Positions 47,620 to 57,670 of a stretch of 64,000 nucleotides of DNA are shown here, one piece after another. The DNA lies in assembly GCA_024642205.1 (NCBI GenBank), contig JAHEBQ010000006.1, forward strand, positions 74,283 through 138,282, given 5' to 3'. The position numbers and the translations under genes are program-made. Origin of the DNA: Planctomycetaceae bacterium. Lineage in GTDB: Bacteria; Planctomycetota; Planctomycetia; Pirellulales; Pirellulaceae. Below the pieces are notes generated by a model that did no database searches, had not been told where the DNA came from, and saw only the letters and a list, made by a program, of their open reading frames with translations. The first letter of the stretch is position 1. Each line of letters opens with the position of its first letter.

Positions 47620-48876
47620 ATGTCCCTCTCCGTAACCATGCGCTTGTTTGTCCTGTTTTTCACCGCGATGATACCCAGCCTGTTGTTGGGACAAAGCGAT
47701 TGGTCGCGCTGGCGTGGTCCCGAGGGGAATGGTATCGCTGAATCACAGAAACCACCAATTCAATGGAGTACGGACAACAACGTGATTTGGAAAGTCATGG
47801 TCCCGGGGCGCGGTCACGCCTCGCCCATCGTCGTCGGCGATTTGATATTCCTGGCGACCGCCGACGAATCGAAACAATCACAGTCGGTCGTTTGTTTCAA
47901 TCGCGGTAGTGGAAAACAAATCTGGCAAACCGAAATCAGCAACGGTGGTTTCAATCCGAAGATTCATCGCAAGAATACGCATGCTTCGTCGACCGTCGCG
48001 ACCGATGGAAAACATGTATTTGCTGTCTTCAGTCATCATGGCGGAGTGCATATTGCAGCCCTCGACTTCAACGGCGCGGAAACCTGGAAGAAAAAAGTTG
48101 GTGACTACCAATCGAGTTATCCGTTTGGATACGGTGCATCCCCGATCGTTTTCGGCGAAAGCGTGATTGTGACCAACGAAAATAATGCCGATGCGGCCGT
48201 CGTGGCATTCGATGTGAAAACCGGTGACCAACTTTGGAAAATCAACCGAATTGAAAACTCCAGTTATTCAACCCCCGTCGTGACGAACGTCGCTGGCAGA
48301 GACCAATTGCTGTTAAGCGGTGGACAGAAAGTAACAAGTTACGATCCAGCCAATGGAAAGCCGCTGTGGACGGCAAAAGCAAACTGGGGTGTCACGTGTG
48401 GAACAATGGTCTGGGATGGAGGAATGGTATTTGCCAGTGGCGGATTTCCCAACGGCCAGACGTTGGGCATCGACGCCCAGACAGGTGAAAAAGTCTGGGA
48501 TAATTCTGCCAAAGTGTATGAGCAGTCGATGCTTGCCGTGGACGGGTATGTTTTCGCCCATGCGGACAATGGTGTGATTTATTGCTGGCGGGCAAGTGAC
48601 GGGCAAGAAATGTGGAAGCAGAAATTCAGCAACCTTCGTGTCGCTGTCAGTGCTTCGCCCGTGCTTGCCAACGGGAACCTCTATTTCACTGCGGAGAATG
48701 GTGAAACGGCCGTTGTGAAAGCAACTCACGAGGGATATCAGGAGGTTGGCAGAAACCTGCTTGGCGACGAGGCATTCGCCTCTCAGGCATTTTGCGGCAA
48801 CCGGATTTTCGCACGAGTGGGAGACTCCAGTCGTGGATCCCGCCAGGAATGGCTGTTCTGCCTGGGCGAAAAATAG
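47620..48876 (+). CDS. Exported PQQ-type beta-propeller protein
   Basis: Starts at ATG 47620 (a second ATG at 47638 is possible). A signal peptide (LFVLFFTAMIPSLLLGQS) is followed by WSRWRGPEGNGIAESQKPP, the usual opening of planctomycete outer-envelope propellers. Repeated blades have the pattern 'VxAxDxxTGxxxW' (VAFDVKTGDQLWK, LGIDAQTGEKVWD, CWRASDGQEMWK). The 418-residue length suits a single propeller. Whether it binds PQQ is not shown; many such proteins do not. Its target is unknown. Confidence 0.82.
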   Translation: MSLSVTMRLFVLFFTAMIPSLLLGQSDWSRWRGPEGNGIAESQKPPIQWSTDNNVIWKVMVPGRGHASPIVVGDLIFLATADESKQSQSVVCFNRGSGKQIWQTEISNGGFNPKIHRKNTHASSTVATDGKHVFAVFSHHGGVHIAALDFNGAETWKKKVGDYQSSYPFGYGASPIVFGESVIVTNENNADAAVVAFDVKTGDQLWKINRIENSSYSTPVVTNVAGRDQLLLSGGQKVTSYDPANGKPLWTAKANWGVTCGTMVWDGGMVFASGGFPNGQTLGIDAQTGEKVWDNSAKVYEQSMLAVDGYVFAHADNGVIYCWRASDGQEMWKQKFSNLRVAVSASPVLANGNLYFTAENGETAVVKATHEGYQEVGRNLLGDEAFASQAFCGNRIFARVGDSSRGSRQEWLFCLGEK

Positions 48877-49302
48877 TCTTGAGAACCCACTGCTCCACAG
48901 GTCCCGTCTTGCGATCCGCTGCCAGATTCGAAGTTTGCCAGGTTCATAAGGTAAGGCATGAATCGATAATCCCCGGAACGCCGAGTTTCCCCGAAGCTGG
49001 CCCGGTCGCCTGCGAACGAGGACGAAAGCGTTCATCCGTCATCCAGCCTGGATGAGCCATTCGAGAGTGTTTTTGGTCAGGCAGTTTACAGATCACGGAC
49101 ACACAATCGCTGCAGACGGGCTGTTTCCACTGACTGGCGCGAGTAATTTCGGCAAGAATGGCGGCATTGACCGGTTTCTGCGGAATCACCGGATCAGTTT
49201 TCCGTTAACCTAGTTGAATAGTGCTGCGTAAAATAATTGAACGATCGTCAGACGAACGACGATTTTTCGGAGCTCAGTTTATTTTAACCAAAGGCAGTGT
49301 TG
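48877..49302. other. Region between the propeller and protease genes
   Basis: 426 bases with no convincing gene. A short CATCCA/TGGATG inverted repeat lies near 49039-49055. A minus-strand open frame of 81 residues shows no motif. Confidence 0.4.
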
Positions 49303-51195
49303 ATGCTAACGGCTTCTCGAATCTGCATGATTGGATTCCAACTCCCCATGGTCGTTTTGCTGGCGGCACTGACCTTGCCGGCCAACGCCAATGACCTCGA
49401 CGTTAAACAATTGCAGGCGCAAATTTTTGCTGCCGTGCACAAGGCGTTACCGGCGGCTGTGGCGATTAACGATCGGGGAAGTATTTTCAGTGGCGTGATT
49501 GTCAGCAACGATGGCCTGGTGCTTTCGGCAGGACATGCGGTACGACCGAATCGATCGTATACCGTGATGCTGGCCGATGGGCGTCGGTTGCGCGCCACAG
49601 GACTCGGGGCAAACGAGCGAGTCGATATGGCAATGCTGCGGATAATACAGCCCGACAATCTGCCCGTTGCTGAATTGGGTCATTCGTCGGCGATTGTTCC
49701 GGATCAGCCATGCATCAGCATCAGTTACCCGGGCAAGTTCGAGGCCAATCGGGGCCCGGTCGTTCGTTTTGGCTATGTCAGTAAACCGATCACTTCCAAT
49801 GAGGGCATGATTGAGACGACAGCTATGATGGAACCGGGTGACTCGGGCGGGCCGCTCTTGGACCTGGATGGGAAAGTCATCGGTATCCACAGCAACATTC
49901 GCCGTTCGACTTCACAGAATTACGACGTCCCGATCGATTCGTTTCGACAGTACTGGGATGAATTGCAAGATCCAAATGAACTGGAAATCGATGGCTGGCC
50001 CAGTTTGCCAAAACTTGGTTTTCGTGGCGCCGAGGGTGATTTCGGTGTTGAAGTTTTGAAAGTCTACGACGGCGGATTGGCCAAATCTGCGGGACTGGTT
50101 CCGGGGGACGTCGTGACGGCAATCGCCGGAAAACGAGTCAAGAGCGGGACCCGGATTTATGATCGGCTGATTGAATTGAAATCCGCAGGGATAACCTCGA
50201 TCGAAATGTCCGTTCTGCGAGCTTCCAAACCGATAAAGATCATGATCGAACTGGCGGACAAGCAGTTTCCCAAACCAGCGGCGTACCCCGAGATTCGCAA
50301 GCTGGCCCGGGAATTTCAAACACTTGAGTCGAAACTCGATAATGTTCAGTTTGTCGTCCATAGCAACGTCAATGGAAAAAACACCAAGGTTTGGGCCACG
50401 CGGATTTTTCGAACTGGCCGAGGCAATGTGATCAGCAAGAGTACGAGGGTCGGTGATCAACCGAAAATCGAGCTTGACAATGGATCGCAAATCGACGCGG
50501 AGGTGGTTGCACGCGATCCAAAAAATGACCTGGTATTACTGCAAGCGAATTTTATTGGCCTGGGAGGCGTTGACCTCTCGGCAGTCCAGGGCGACCTTCA
50601 GGAACAACCCGGTCGACTGCTCTTGATACCTGACGCCAATGGCGATGGTCGTGTCAGCATCTGGGGATCCAAATACTTCAGTGTGCCACGAACCAGTGCC
50701 AGCGGAGGCTATCTGGGTGTGATGCTCGTCTCCGATCGCAATTCAGGCAAGGTTATATTTGACCGAGTCCAATCGGGGGCTGCCCGTTCCGCCGGCGTAA
50801 AGTCCGGCGATGTGTTACTCAAACTCAATGGCATGCCGGTGCTTACGCATACGGATGTCACCAATCTTCTTCGCCAACTGGATCCGAACAGCGTCATCGA
50901 AGTCGTGATTCAACGTGATGACGCCGAATTGACGAAAGAGATCGTACTGGGTAACCGGCCAGAAGACACCGGTCATGTAGCCGACGACATCATCGGCGGC
51001 AAGAGCGATCGACGAGACGGATTCAGCTTGGCGATTTCACACGACGCTGATCTTAGGCCCCAGGAATGTGGAGGGCCGGTTTTTGACATCGATGGCAATT
51101 TTCTGGGAATCAACATTGCGAGATTCAGCCGTACCCGTTGCTACGTGATTCCCAAGTCAGTCCTCAAACAGTTCATCGATCAATATGGCCAATAG
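49303..51195 (+). CDS. Exported trypsin-like protease with two modules and two PDZ domains
   Basis: A signal peptide (ending ANA) is followed by an S1C/HtrA-type catalytic module with His78 (SAGHAV), Asp108 (VDMAML) and Ser181 (GDSGGP), then a PDZ domain (about 240-320). The rest repeats this plan in decayed form. The second module lacks the His (NVISKS) but keeps the Asp (KNDLVLL), carries PDZ2 at about 470-550, and ends in ECGGP, where Cys589 sits at the serine position. So one active and one probable pseudo-protease module share a chain of 630 residues. ATG 49303 was preferred, with AAGG upstream. Confidence 0.82.
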   Translation: MLTASRICMIGFQLPMVVLLAALTLPANANDLDVKQLQAQIFAAVHKALPAAVAINDRGSIFSGVIVSNDGLVLSAGHAVRPNRSYTVMLADGRRLRATGLGANERVDMAMLRIIQPDNLPVAELGHSSAIVPDQPCISISYPGKFEANRGPVVRFGYVSKPITSNEGMIETTAMMEPGDSGGPLLDLDGKVIGIHSNIRRSTSQNYDVPIDSFRQYWDELQDPNELEIDGWPSLPKLGFRGAEGDFGVEVLKVYDGGLAKSAGLVPGDVVTAIAGKRVKSGTRIYDRLIELKSAGITSIEMSVLRASKPIKIMIELADKQFPKPAAYPEIRKLAREFQTLESKLDNVQFVVHSNVNGKNTKVWATRIFRTGRGNVISKSTRVGDQPKIELDNGSQIDAEVVARDPKNDLVLLQANFIGLGGVDLSAVQGDLQEQPGRLLLIPDANGDGRVSIWGSKYFSVPRTSASGGYLGVMLVSDRNSGKVIFDRVQSGAARSAGVKSGDVLLKLNGMPVLTHTDVTNLLRQLDPNSVIEVVIQRDDAELTKEIVLGNRPEDTGHVADDIIGGKSDRRDGFSLAISHDADLRPQECGGPVFDIDGNFLGINIARFSRTRCYVIPKSVLKQFIDQYGQ

Positions 51196-51225
51196 GAGGA
51201 AGGTCCAGGTTCACCTCCATGCGGG

Positions 51226-51777
51226 TTACGGTGAACTTCGATCGATGGCAAAAAAAGCCGCGCCCAGGTGGCGGTTAAGCTCGATGACATGGTTGATCGG
51301 AAGCGACGGGTCGTGCGGATTTGCGAGCTGAACTTCAAATATCGCGGGGCGAGATTCAAATGCCGGAAAATCAAACTCATCCGAAGACAGGACCTCTTCA
51401 ATTGTTTCTTCGGTCGGTTCGTCTTCATCCTGCGTATCGAGCAGCAGAAATTTGAAAACCTGCATCAATTCTGTCTCGATTGGCTCATCGGTTCCGCTCA
51501 GCATCAGCGAGGCGAAAATCACTTCATCATGAAAATAATACAGGACATAGGCCCCATTGAGGTCGGAGCCGATTCGATAGTCAAGAAAGTCGACGCCGCC
51601 GGGAAGCTGGTCTTCGAGCGGAAGCTCAAGATCTCCCGACAAGTGACGGAATTTGTTCGCAAAGTAGTTGAGGTGATTTGAGTCAAGACTCGCTGTTTTG
51701 ACCTGTTCGCTTCGCAGGATTTCGCCTGCGGCCGAGTAGCTGGCGACGATATATGATTCTGGGATGGTCAATTTCAT
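51226..51777 (-). CDS. Conserved protein of unknown function
   Basis: 183 residues, soluble, acidic in the C-terminal half (DTQDEDEPTEETIEE) and without a signal peptide or membrane segment. The chain starts LTIPESYIVASYSAAGEILR and includes GAYVLYYFHDEVIFASLML. No family is recognised. It converges with the protease gene and precedes a receiver-domain gene on the same strand. Confidence 0.65.
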   Translation of the reverse strand: MKLTIPESYIVASYSAAGEILRSEQVKTASLDSNHLNYFANKFRHLSGDLELPLEDQLPGGVDFLDYRIGSDLNGAYVLYYFHDEVIFASLMLSGTDEPIETELMQVFKFLLLDTQDEDEPTEETIEEVLSSDEFDFPAFESRPAIFEVQLANPHDPSLPINHVIELNRHLGAAFFAIDRSSP

Positions 51778-51970
51778 TCCGACGGCTTTGGGATGGTGGA
51801 ATTCAACGTTCTGATAACTTAACGGTTGAAACCCTGTTTTGAAAACAAGGTCGATCCAGAATACCAGGGGCCGTCACCACATCCGGACGGACCCATGATG
51901 GAAAACTGGCAAGCAGGGAAGAATTGAAAAACTGACCGGTTGCGCGGGTGTCCCTGAATTTCACCGGCGA

Positions 51971-52375
51971 CTATTCCTGTCTGTCCAGTTGTCGTTCGAT
52001 GCCCTGGGCGAGCATGTTTATTCTCACGGGCTTCACCAGAAAATCATCAAATCCAAATTTCCTGGCAAGTTCCCGGAGAGCCTGGCCGTCACTGCCGGTC
52101 AGGAGAACCAGGGGACACCGGCCGCCGGATTCCAGTTCGCGGATTTGGCGACCAACTTCAATTCCATCGATATCGGGAAGTCCTTGATCAACGATGACCA
52201 GATCCGGTTGAATGACGGGGAATTTTTCGATCGCATCTCCGCCCCGGGCAAATTCAAACACCTCGTAATCAAGCATCTCCAGGCTTATCTTGATCACCGT
52301 CAACACGTCGGCGTTATCATCGATCAGGAAGATTTTCTTCTTCACGCGGTTGCGGAATGGGTCGTCGGTGTTCAC
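51971..52375 (-). CDS. Stand-alone response-regulator receiver domain
   Basis: 134 residues, one CheY-like domain with no output domain. The acidic pocket is IDDNAD, the phosphoacceptor Asp is in VIVDQGLPD, and the switch Thr and Lys are in LLTGSD and FLVKPV. Such proteins act by protein-protein contacts. No kinase lies next to it; two histidine kinases elsewhere in this window are candidates only by presence. Confidence 0.88.
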   Translation of the reverse strand: MNTDDPFRNRVKKKIFLIDDNADVLTVIKISLEMLDYEVFEFARGGDAIEKFPVIQPDLVIVDQGLPDIDGIEVGRQIRELESGGRCPLVLLTGSDGQALRELARKFGFDDFLVKPVRINMLAQGIERQLDRQE

Positions 52376-52444
52376 GAGTTTTCAAGCGTTGGACGCGAGG
52401 GTAGAAACCCGCGTCAATTGGGCAGGCGATTGCAATAGGATGAT

Positions 52445-53272
52445 TCAAAGCTGAGAGTAGGAAGTTGGCGTCAACATCCATTTTTGGATTTTCGAGACGG
52501 TATCCTTGTATTCCTCCAGGCCCTTGATTCGATTCCATTCAGGGTGAGCAAGAAAGGCTTTCCAGTGCTGCTGATGTGATTCTTCGTCGCTGCCGGACAA
52601 CATGTAGACCAGGTTGGGAACGTCCGCGCCAATCAATGTCTCTCCATAAAAGACAGGGCCCAGTTGGGTGTCCCGCATAACTTGAATTTCGCCATCATTG
52701 AACATTTTGACTTTTCGCCTGGCGTGATCCTCGGTGTGACTTTGGTACAATCGCAATTCAAATAGGCGGTCGGGCTGCCGCTCGAGCGTGGCCTTGGGAA
52801 TCTCGATCACAGGCATCCCGGCGAACGCCTTCATGAATCGGCTTTCGATTCGCTCAAAGACCGGGTCTTTCAGTTTTTGGTCAAAATAACTCGCCGCCGC
52901 CGTTTGGTATTCCTTGTCATTCGCCAGCGCCTGATTCATGGCCGAGAATTTTTCGATAGTTGGAAACGGAATCAGTACAAAAATCGAGTGATCGTTTTCG
53001 TCACTCTGATTGGTAAAAACGCCGACGCGATCAATGCCCATCCGGTTGAACGCCGGAATCAATGCGTTTTCCAGGTATGCTGAAGCGGTAACCTGTTTGT
53101 CGTAATCAGATATCCTGTAAATGCGAAGTTCGTAATACTCCTGGTTGACCTGCCCGGGAACGGGAGATTCCGCCGAAGAAATCGCTGTCAACCGTAAGCC
53201 AGAGATTGACAACACGAAGCAAATCGAACAAGCGAATGCCATAGACCAAGGTTTCTGAAAACGCGACTTCAT
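52445..53272 (-). CDS. Exported NIPSNAP-family protein
   Basis: 275 residues from ATG 53272. A signal peptide-like segment is followed by two NIPSNAP-type ferredoxin-like domains: EYYELRIYRISDYDKQ and DRLFELRLYQSHTEDHARRK, each with the family's start. In planctomycetes these proteins are common and exported, with unknown roles. No catalytic residues are known for the family. Confidence 0.82.
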   Translation of the reverse strand: MKSRFQKPWSMAFACSICFVLSISGLRLTAISSAESPVPGQVNQEYYELRIYRISDYDKQVTASAYLENALIPAFNRMGIDRVGVFTNQSDENDHSIFVLIPFPTIEKFSAMNQALANDKEYQTAAASYFDQKLKDPVFERIESRFMKAFAGMPVIEIPKATLERQPDRLFELRLYQSHTEDHARRKVKMFNDGEIQVMRDTQLGPVFYGETLIGADVPNLVYMLSGSDEESHQQHWKAFLAHPEWNRIKGLEEYKDTVSKIQKWMLTPTSYSQL

Positions 53273-53448
53273 TTCGGGTCCGTCATTGAGAATCGAATTG
53301 GGTAAAGTCAGGTTGTGACGAAATAAACTCAAACAACCTGGGAACAGGCTCCCGCAATTGTAGCGTCAATTCAATTGCCCTGGGAACCGAATTGGAATTC
53401 TTCAATCAAGCCGAAAGACGGATCGTCGGGGGTGTCGCTGGTGTCGAT

Positions 53449-55185
53449 TCAGTCGACCGGTTCCCCCAGCAGCTTCTTGATCGTCGGCTCCATCGCTTCG
53501 GCCCAGATTTCGTAACCCTGGGCATTGGGGTGAAGCAGGTCTGGCATGATCGATTTCGGAAGCGCGCCGTCTTTTTCCAGAAACTGGTCGCCAACATTGA
53601 GAAACCAGATGTTGGATTTCTCGTCGGCGTAGCCCTTGATGATCTCGTTGATCGCCGTGTTGATCTGGCGTAGCTCATCCTCGGGTTCTGCGCCCCGGGG
53701 AAAAACGTCGAGCAACAGGACTTTGGTGTTCGGCAAACGCAGCCGGATTTCGTCGACAATGCGTTTGATTCCGAACGCCGTGTGTTCGGGGTTCTCTTTT
53801 CTGTGCCCAGTGTTATTGGTTCCAATCATGACCACGGCGAGTTTTGGATCGATGTCGTCGATGGCACCATTTTGAAAACGCCAGAGGACGTGCTCGGTGC
53901 GATCGCCGCTGAAGCCAAGGTTGATGGCGTTCCGGGCGCCATAATACTTGTCCCACGTCGGTTTGCCCTTGTCTTCCCAGCCATGGGTGATCGAATCGCC
54001 GATCATCAGCAAGTCGACTTGTTTCATCGCTTTGCGTTCGGCAAGTTTTGCTTCGTGTCGGGGCAGCCACCACTGGACTGCCCAGGCGGCAGTTTGCTCG
54101 TTGGGCATGATCGCAAGTTTTGGTACAACGCCGTTATAATCTCGCCACAACCAGCGAAGCGCATCAGGGAAAATTGATCCGGCGTGCTTGCCGTTGTGAC
54201 CTCCATCTCCAAAATCAAACTTGACGTCGTAATTTTTGAACTTCAGTGCTGCGAACATCTGTTGATTGGCCAGTGGCCAATTGCCGTGCTCGTTGTCGAG
54301 GTCGTTCCTGCCATCTTGAAGGTAGATCCGCAACGGTTGGGGTTCCGCTATAGCCTGTTTTTCTTGAGTGGCATTTTTTTCATTGCCGCGGCTGGTTGAT
54401 TCACTGGCCGCAGGATCGGCAGGTTCTCCGACTGAGTCCTGATCACCCGGATAAACCGGCACCATTTTCGTTTCGGTTTTGCGGATGATCCCGGGATAGG
54501 TATCACCGTGTCGGATGTTGGTATAGCTGCCGATATGACTGAGTACTTTGCCAAACTGATCCGGGCGTTCCCAGGCGACGGTAAACGAACAGATTCCTCC
54601 GCTGCTGGCCCCGCATATCGCGCGACCGTTGGGATCTTTGGTGATGTTGTATTCCTTTTCGACTTCCGGGAGGATCTCTTCGAGCAGGAATTTCGCGTAG
54701 GTATCACCAAGCGTGTCGTATTCGACGCTGCGGTTTTCTGGATGGGGGCTCCAGCCCGGATTGGGAGGTAACGCTTCTGTCCTGTGTCCCGGGTCAACAA
54801 ATACACCGATCGTGACGGGAAGCTCTCCACGATTAATCAAGTTGTCGAATACTATGGCCGCCCGGTATTCGCCATTTTCGCCGACATAGGCATGTCCATC
54901 CTGAAACACCATCAACGCCGCGGGCCTGGTTTCATCGTATTGAGCCGGAACATAGACGTAGTACCGTCGTTTCGTCTCGGGATAGATCTTGCTTTTCAAC
55001 CACTGGTACTCGGTCACCGTCCCTGTCGGTACACCGACCTGTCGTTGCGAGTCGGCACCGAGATAGTACTTCCGTTCGGCCTGTTGGGCAGCCAGCGGGC
55101 GAAAAGAAACCACGAAGATGAAAACGAAGAAGAGGGCAGCAAGCAGCGACCGGGAGATAACAAGTTTGGAAAGCGGGTGTTTCAT
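53449..55185 (-). CDS. Exported esterase fused to an SGNH hydrolase
   Basis: Starts at ATG 55185 with a signal peptide (LLAALFFVFIFVVSFRPLAA). The N-terminal half is a Fes/D-type alpha/beta esterase: GASSGGICSF holds the serine nucleophile, and a late His is in FGDGGHNGKHAG. The C-terminal half is an SGNH/GDSL hydrolase with all four blocks (GDSITHG, GFSGDRT, GTNN, DLLHPN). Fusions of this kind act on acylated polysaccharides such as feruloylated or acetylated glycans. The 578-residue length fits two full domains. The exact substrate is unknown. Confidence 0.82.
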   Translation of the reverse strand: MKHPLSKLVISRSLLAALFFVFIFVVSFRPLAAQQAERKYYLGADSQRQVGVPTGTVTEYQWLKSKIYPETKRRYYVYVPAQYDETRPAALMVFQDGHAYVGENGEYRAAIVFDNLINRGELPVTIGVFVDPGHRTEALPPNPGWSPHPENRSVEYDTLGDTYAKFLLEEILPEVEKEYNITKDPNGRAICGASSGGICSFTVAWERPDQFGKVLSHIGSYTNIRHGDTYPGIIRKTETKMVPVYPGDQDSVGEPADPAASESTSRGNEKNATQEKQAIAEPQPLRIYLQDGRNDLDNEHGNWPLANQQMFAALKFKNYDVKFDFGDGGHNGKHAGSIFPDALRWLWRDYNGVVPKLAIMPNEQTAAWAVQWWLPRHEAKLAERKAMKQVDLLMIGDSITHGWEDKGKPTWDKYYGARNAINLGFSGDRTEHVLWRFQNGAIDDIDPKLAVVMIGTNNTGHRKENPEHTAFGIKRIVDEIRLRLPNTKVLLLDVFPRGAEPEDELRQINTAINEIIKGYADEKSNIWFLNVGDQFLEKDGALPKSIMPDLLHPNAQGYEIWAEAMEPTIKKLLGEPVD

Positions 55186-56161
55186 GGTTGCGGAATCGGG
55201 GGCTGAGGCACTGAAACGAAGGCCATGACGAAGCAAAAATCCGGACAACGACGTACAGGATACACGATACAAGTAACCAAAACGGAACGGACCTGACCAC
55301 GATCGTCCACTTAGCAAGGATTCGATTTTCCGAGCAATGGCAGCATACTTCTGTTGGATCAGTCATGATTCAACGACGATAGACTAACCCGCGAGGGCGC
55401 AGATTTCCAGTCGGATTGAAATGAAAGTCGAAGGGCCGTTGAATCAGCTACCGAAAATCAGGTTGGTCATGCTGACTGGCGGGTTGTATCAATCGTCCAG
55501 GGATGTTCGCCAATTTGCGAAGCAATGCGACGCAGCAGTCATGCCAGGAATGCAGGAGCACATTCGCTCCATGTTATGGAAAACACGGCAGTTTCATGCA
55601 ACGATATCGGCGATTGAACCTTGGATTGGAAACGTGACCATCGGATCCGCGGGCAGCCGCAAACCGGATCAAGTCATCGAACGCTGTGGATTCAGTGAGA
55701 ATCCAAACGAAAAAAAGAAGTAGAAATTGCTTACCACACGTTTCCCCGTTGCGAGTCGCAGGAATTCGCGACGGAAAGGTCCCGCAAGATGTCAGGCATC
55801 GCACAGTCGATGGAGAACTCCGGCGCTGGACGAAATCTGTCAATTCTCGGACGAAAGAGCAAGCTTACGGACCTGCGAGCCAGGTTGAAGCAGATGGTGG
55901 AAACCCGAGCCCGGCGATCAACAGCGGATTCTCATGAAGCAGAACCTGTGCCCGTCCGGCGATGTGAGCCTTGCGCACCCAGACAAGTTGGATGAACAAT
56001 CCAGCCCGGATGTTGTGCCTGCAATACCGAAGCAGGTAAACTAATCCCGCTTCGACGTCGTCGGCGGCAATCGAAGTCCAACTCAACGCGGGAACGGGCG
56101 GGCTCCCGGACGTCAAACCTTGCAAGATTCGTCATGTGAAAGATTGGTTGACGATAACCGA
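55186..56161. other. Long intergenic region, no supported gene
   Basis: 976 bases between divergent genes. Several short open frames occur on both strands (for example plus 55421-55723) but none has a ribosome site plus a motif, so none was called. It may hold promoters, a small RNA or decayed genes. Confidence 0.4.
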
Positions 56162-56992
56162 ATGATCGAGACAATTCTCGGATACTTTGTCGGATGGGTC
56201 GTCGGTATCATCCTGGGGATGTTAGGCGGTGGGGGGTCGTTACTGCTCCCGGCGATGTTGTATCTATTCCACCTGGATCTCAGGTTTGCGACGGCGTATA
56301 CAACCATCCTCGTCGGTCTTACCGCGATGTTCGGATTCCTGCCTCGGCTGAGGCAAAACCTGATCGACCTGCCAATCGCGCTGGCCATGGGAATCCCGGT
56401 TTCAGTCGGCATGCTACTGGTCCGGCTTTGGCTATTCGACGCCATTCCCCAGCGTCTATTTGCGATTGGTTCATTTGAGCTCACAAAGAAGATGTTTGTG
56501 CTCACGATATTTGCCGGATTGCTGTTCCTGTCATTCGTCTCAATGGTGGGTTGGTTCAAAGTCGGCCTGCAACCGAAAACCAGACGGCGGGAAGATGGTC
56601 CTGTTATTTATTACGCCCTGATGGTCTTCTGCGGGCTGTTGATTGGGGTGATTCCCGGTTTTACCGGCGCCGGTGGCGGTGTCTTGATTGTTCCTCTACT
56701 TGTGATCCTGTTTGGTTTGCCGATGAAGACGGTGGTAGGTACCAGTCTGGCAATTATTGCCATGAAATCCTTCGTCGGTTTTTTCGGCGGTGACGCCGTA
56801 AGACTGGGAAGCGAAATAGACTATGGATTTTTGCTGAGATTTTCCATCTTGATGATCGCAGGAGTGTTCATGGGTTCAAATTGGTCACGTCGAATGGATG
56901 GAGAAAAACTCAAACAGATTTTCGCCTGGTTTCTACTCGCGTTAGGAGTATTCATCGTAGTGCATGAGGTTTTCCTCAGTGCCCCTGAATAA
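56162..56992 (+). CDS. TauE/SafE-family membrane transporter
   Basis: 276 residues from ATG 56162, with about eight hydrophobic segments. The N-terminal GIILGMLGGGGSLLLPAMLY and the internal repeat GVIPGFTGAGGGVLIVPLLV are the two TauE half-repeats. The family exports or imports sulfur-containing or organic acids. The substrate cannot be deduced. The next gene starts 23 bases later. Confidence 0.85.
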   Translation: MIETILGYFVGWVVGIILGMLGGGGSLLLPAMLYLFHLDLRFATAYTTILVGLTAMFGFLPRLRQNLIDLPIALAMGIPVSVGMLLVRLWLFDAIPQRLFAIGSFELTKKMFVLTIFAGLLFLSFVSMVGWFKVGLQPKTRRREDGPVIYYALMVFCGLLIGVIPGFTGAGGGVLIVPLLVILFGLPMKTVVGTSLAIIAMKSFVGFFGGDAVRLGSEIDYGFLLRFSILMIAGVFMGSNWSRRMDGEKLKQIFAWFLLALGVFIVVHEVFLSAPE

Positions 56993-57015
56993 ACCAGTTC
57001 AATAGATCAACTTCC

Positions 57016-57630
57016 ATGCTCGGTTTCCTGATCCCGAAAATCAAGATGCACGATCTACTTCCCCTCCTGGCCATTGCGCTGATCGGAGCGGTCGTTGCAG
57101 GCATTTACGGCATCTGCCACGATCATATTACTTATTCGATTGGACCGGAGTACTTTACCAGGCTCAAGTTCAGGCAGTTTCATTACGTGGATTTTGGATT
57201 CCCGGATCGCATCCTGGTTTCGGAGATCGGATTTTTGGCCAGTTGGTGGGTTGGGTTTGCGATTGCCTGGCTGTTGGGAAGGCGCCTGATACCCGGCCAG
57301 CCGCGCAGCATCGCGTACCGGCAAATCGCGCAAGCGTTCGGGATTGTGTTTGGTTGTGGGTTCGCGTCCGGCTTGCTGGGGTTTGCCTATGGGTTATGGC
57401 GTGGCCCGAAAGGCAATTATCTGGATTGGGAATTTGCGACTCAACGACTTGGGCTAACGGATATTTGGCCGTTCGTTCGGGTAGCTTATATTCACAACGG
57501 CAGTTATCTCGGTGGACTCGTCGGGCTGATTGTCGCCTTGCTCCTGATTCGGCCCTTGCGTCAAGGATCAAAAAGAGGCACGCCTTATTCGAGTCCCTTG
57601 AGACATCAACTTCCTCCGATACAATCTTGA
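57016..57630 (+). CDS. Membrane protein of unknown function
   Basis: 204 residues with about four hydrophobic segments (LPLLAIALIGAVVAGIYGI, IGFLASWWVGFAIAWLLGR, a mid segment with GCGFASGLLGFAYGL, and GGLVGLIVALLLI). No family is recognised. It is 23 bases downstream of the transporter gene and 40 bases upstream of a DapA-family gene, so the three may be transcribed together. A start at ATG 57046 is also possible. Confidence 0.7.
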   Translation: MLGFLIPKIKMHDLLPLLAIALIGAVVAGIYGICHDHITYSIGPEYFTRLKFRQFHYVDFGFPDRILVSEIGFLASWWVGFAIAWLLGRRLIPGQPRSIAYRQIAQAFGIVFGCGFASGLLGFAYGLWRGPKGNYLDWEFATQRLGLTDIWPFVRVAYIHNGSYLGGLVGLIVALLLIRPLRQGSKRGTPYSSPLRHQLPPIQS

Positions 57631-57670
57631 TTTGCCAGTTTCCAAATATCATTCCACCTGCAAGATTCAC

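Noticed and set aside
48944-49189. 81-residue minus-strand open frame
   Set aside because: Contains a few Cys residues but no pattern that could be assigned, and no ribosome site.
55421-55723. 100-residue open frame in the 976-base gap
   Set aside because: No ribosome site or motif, and competing frames on the other strand. It was not called as a gene.
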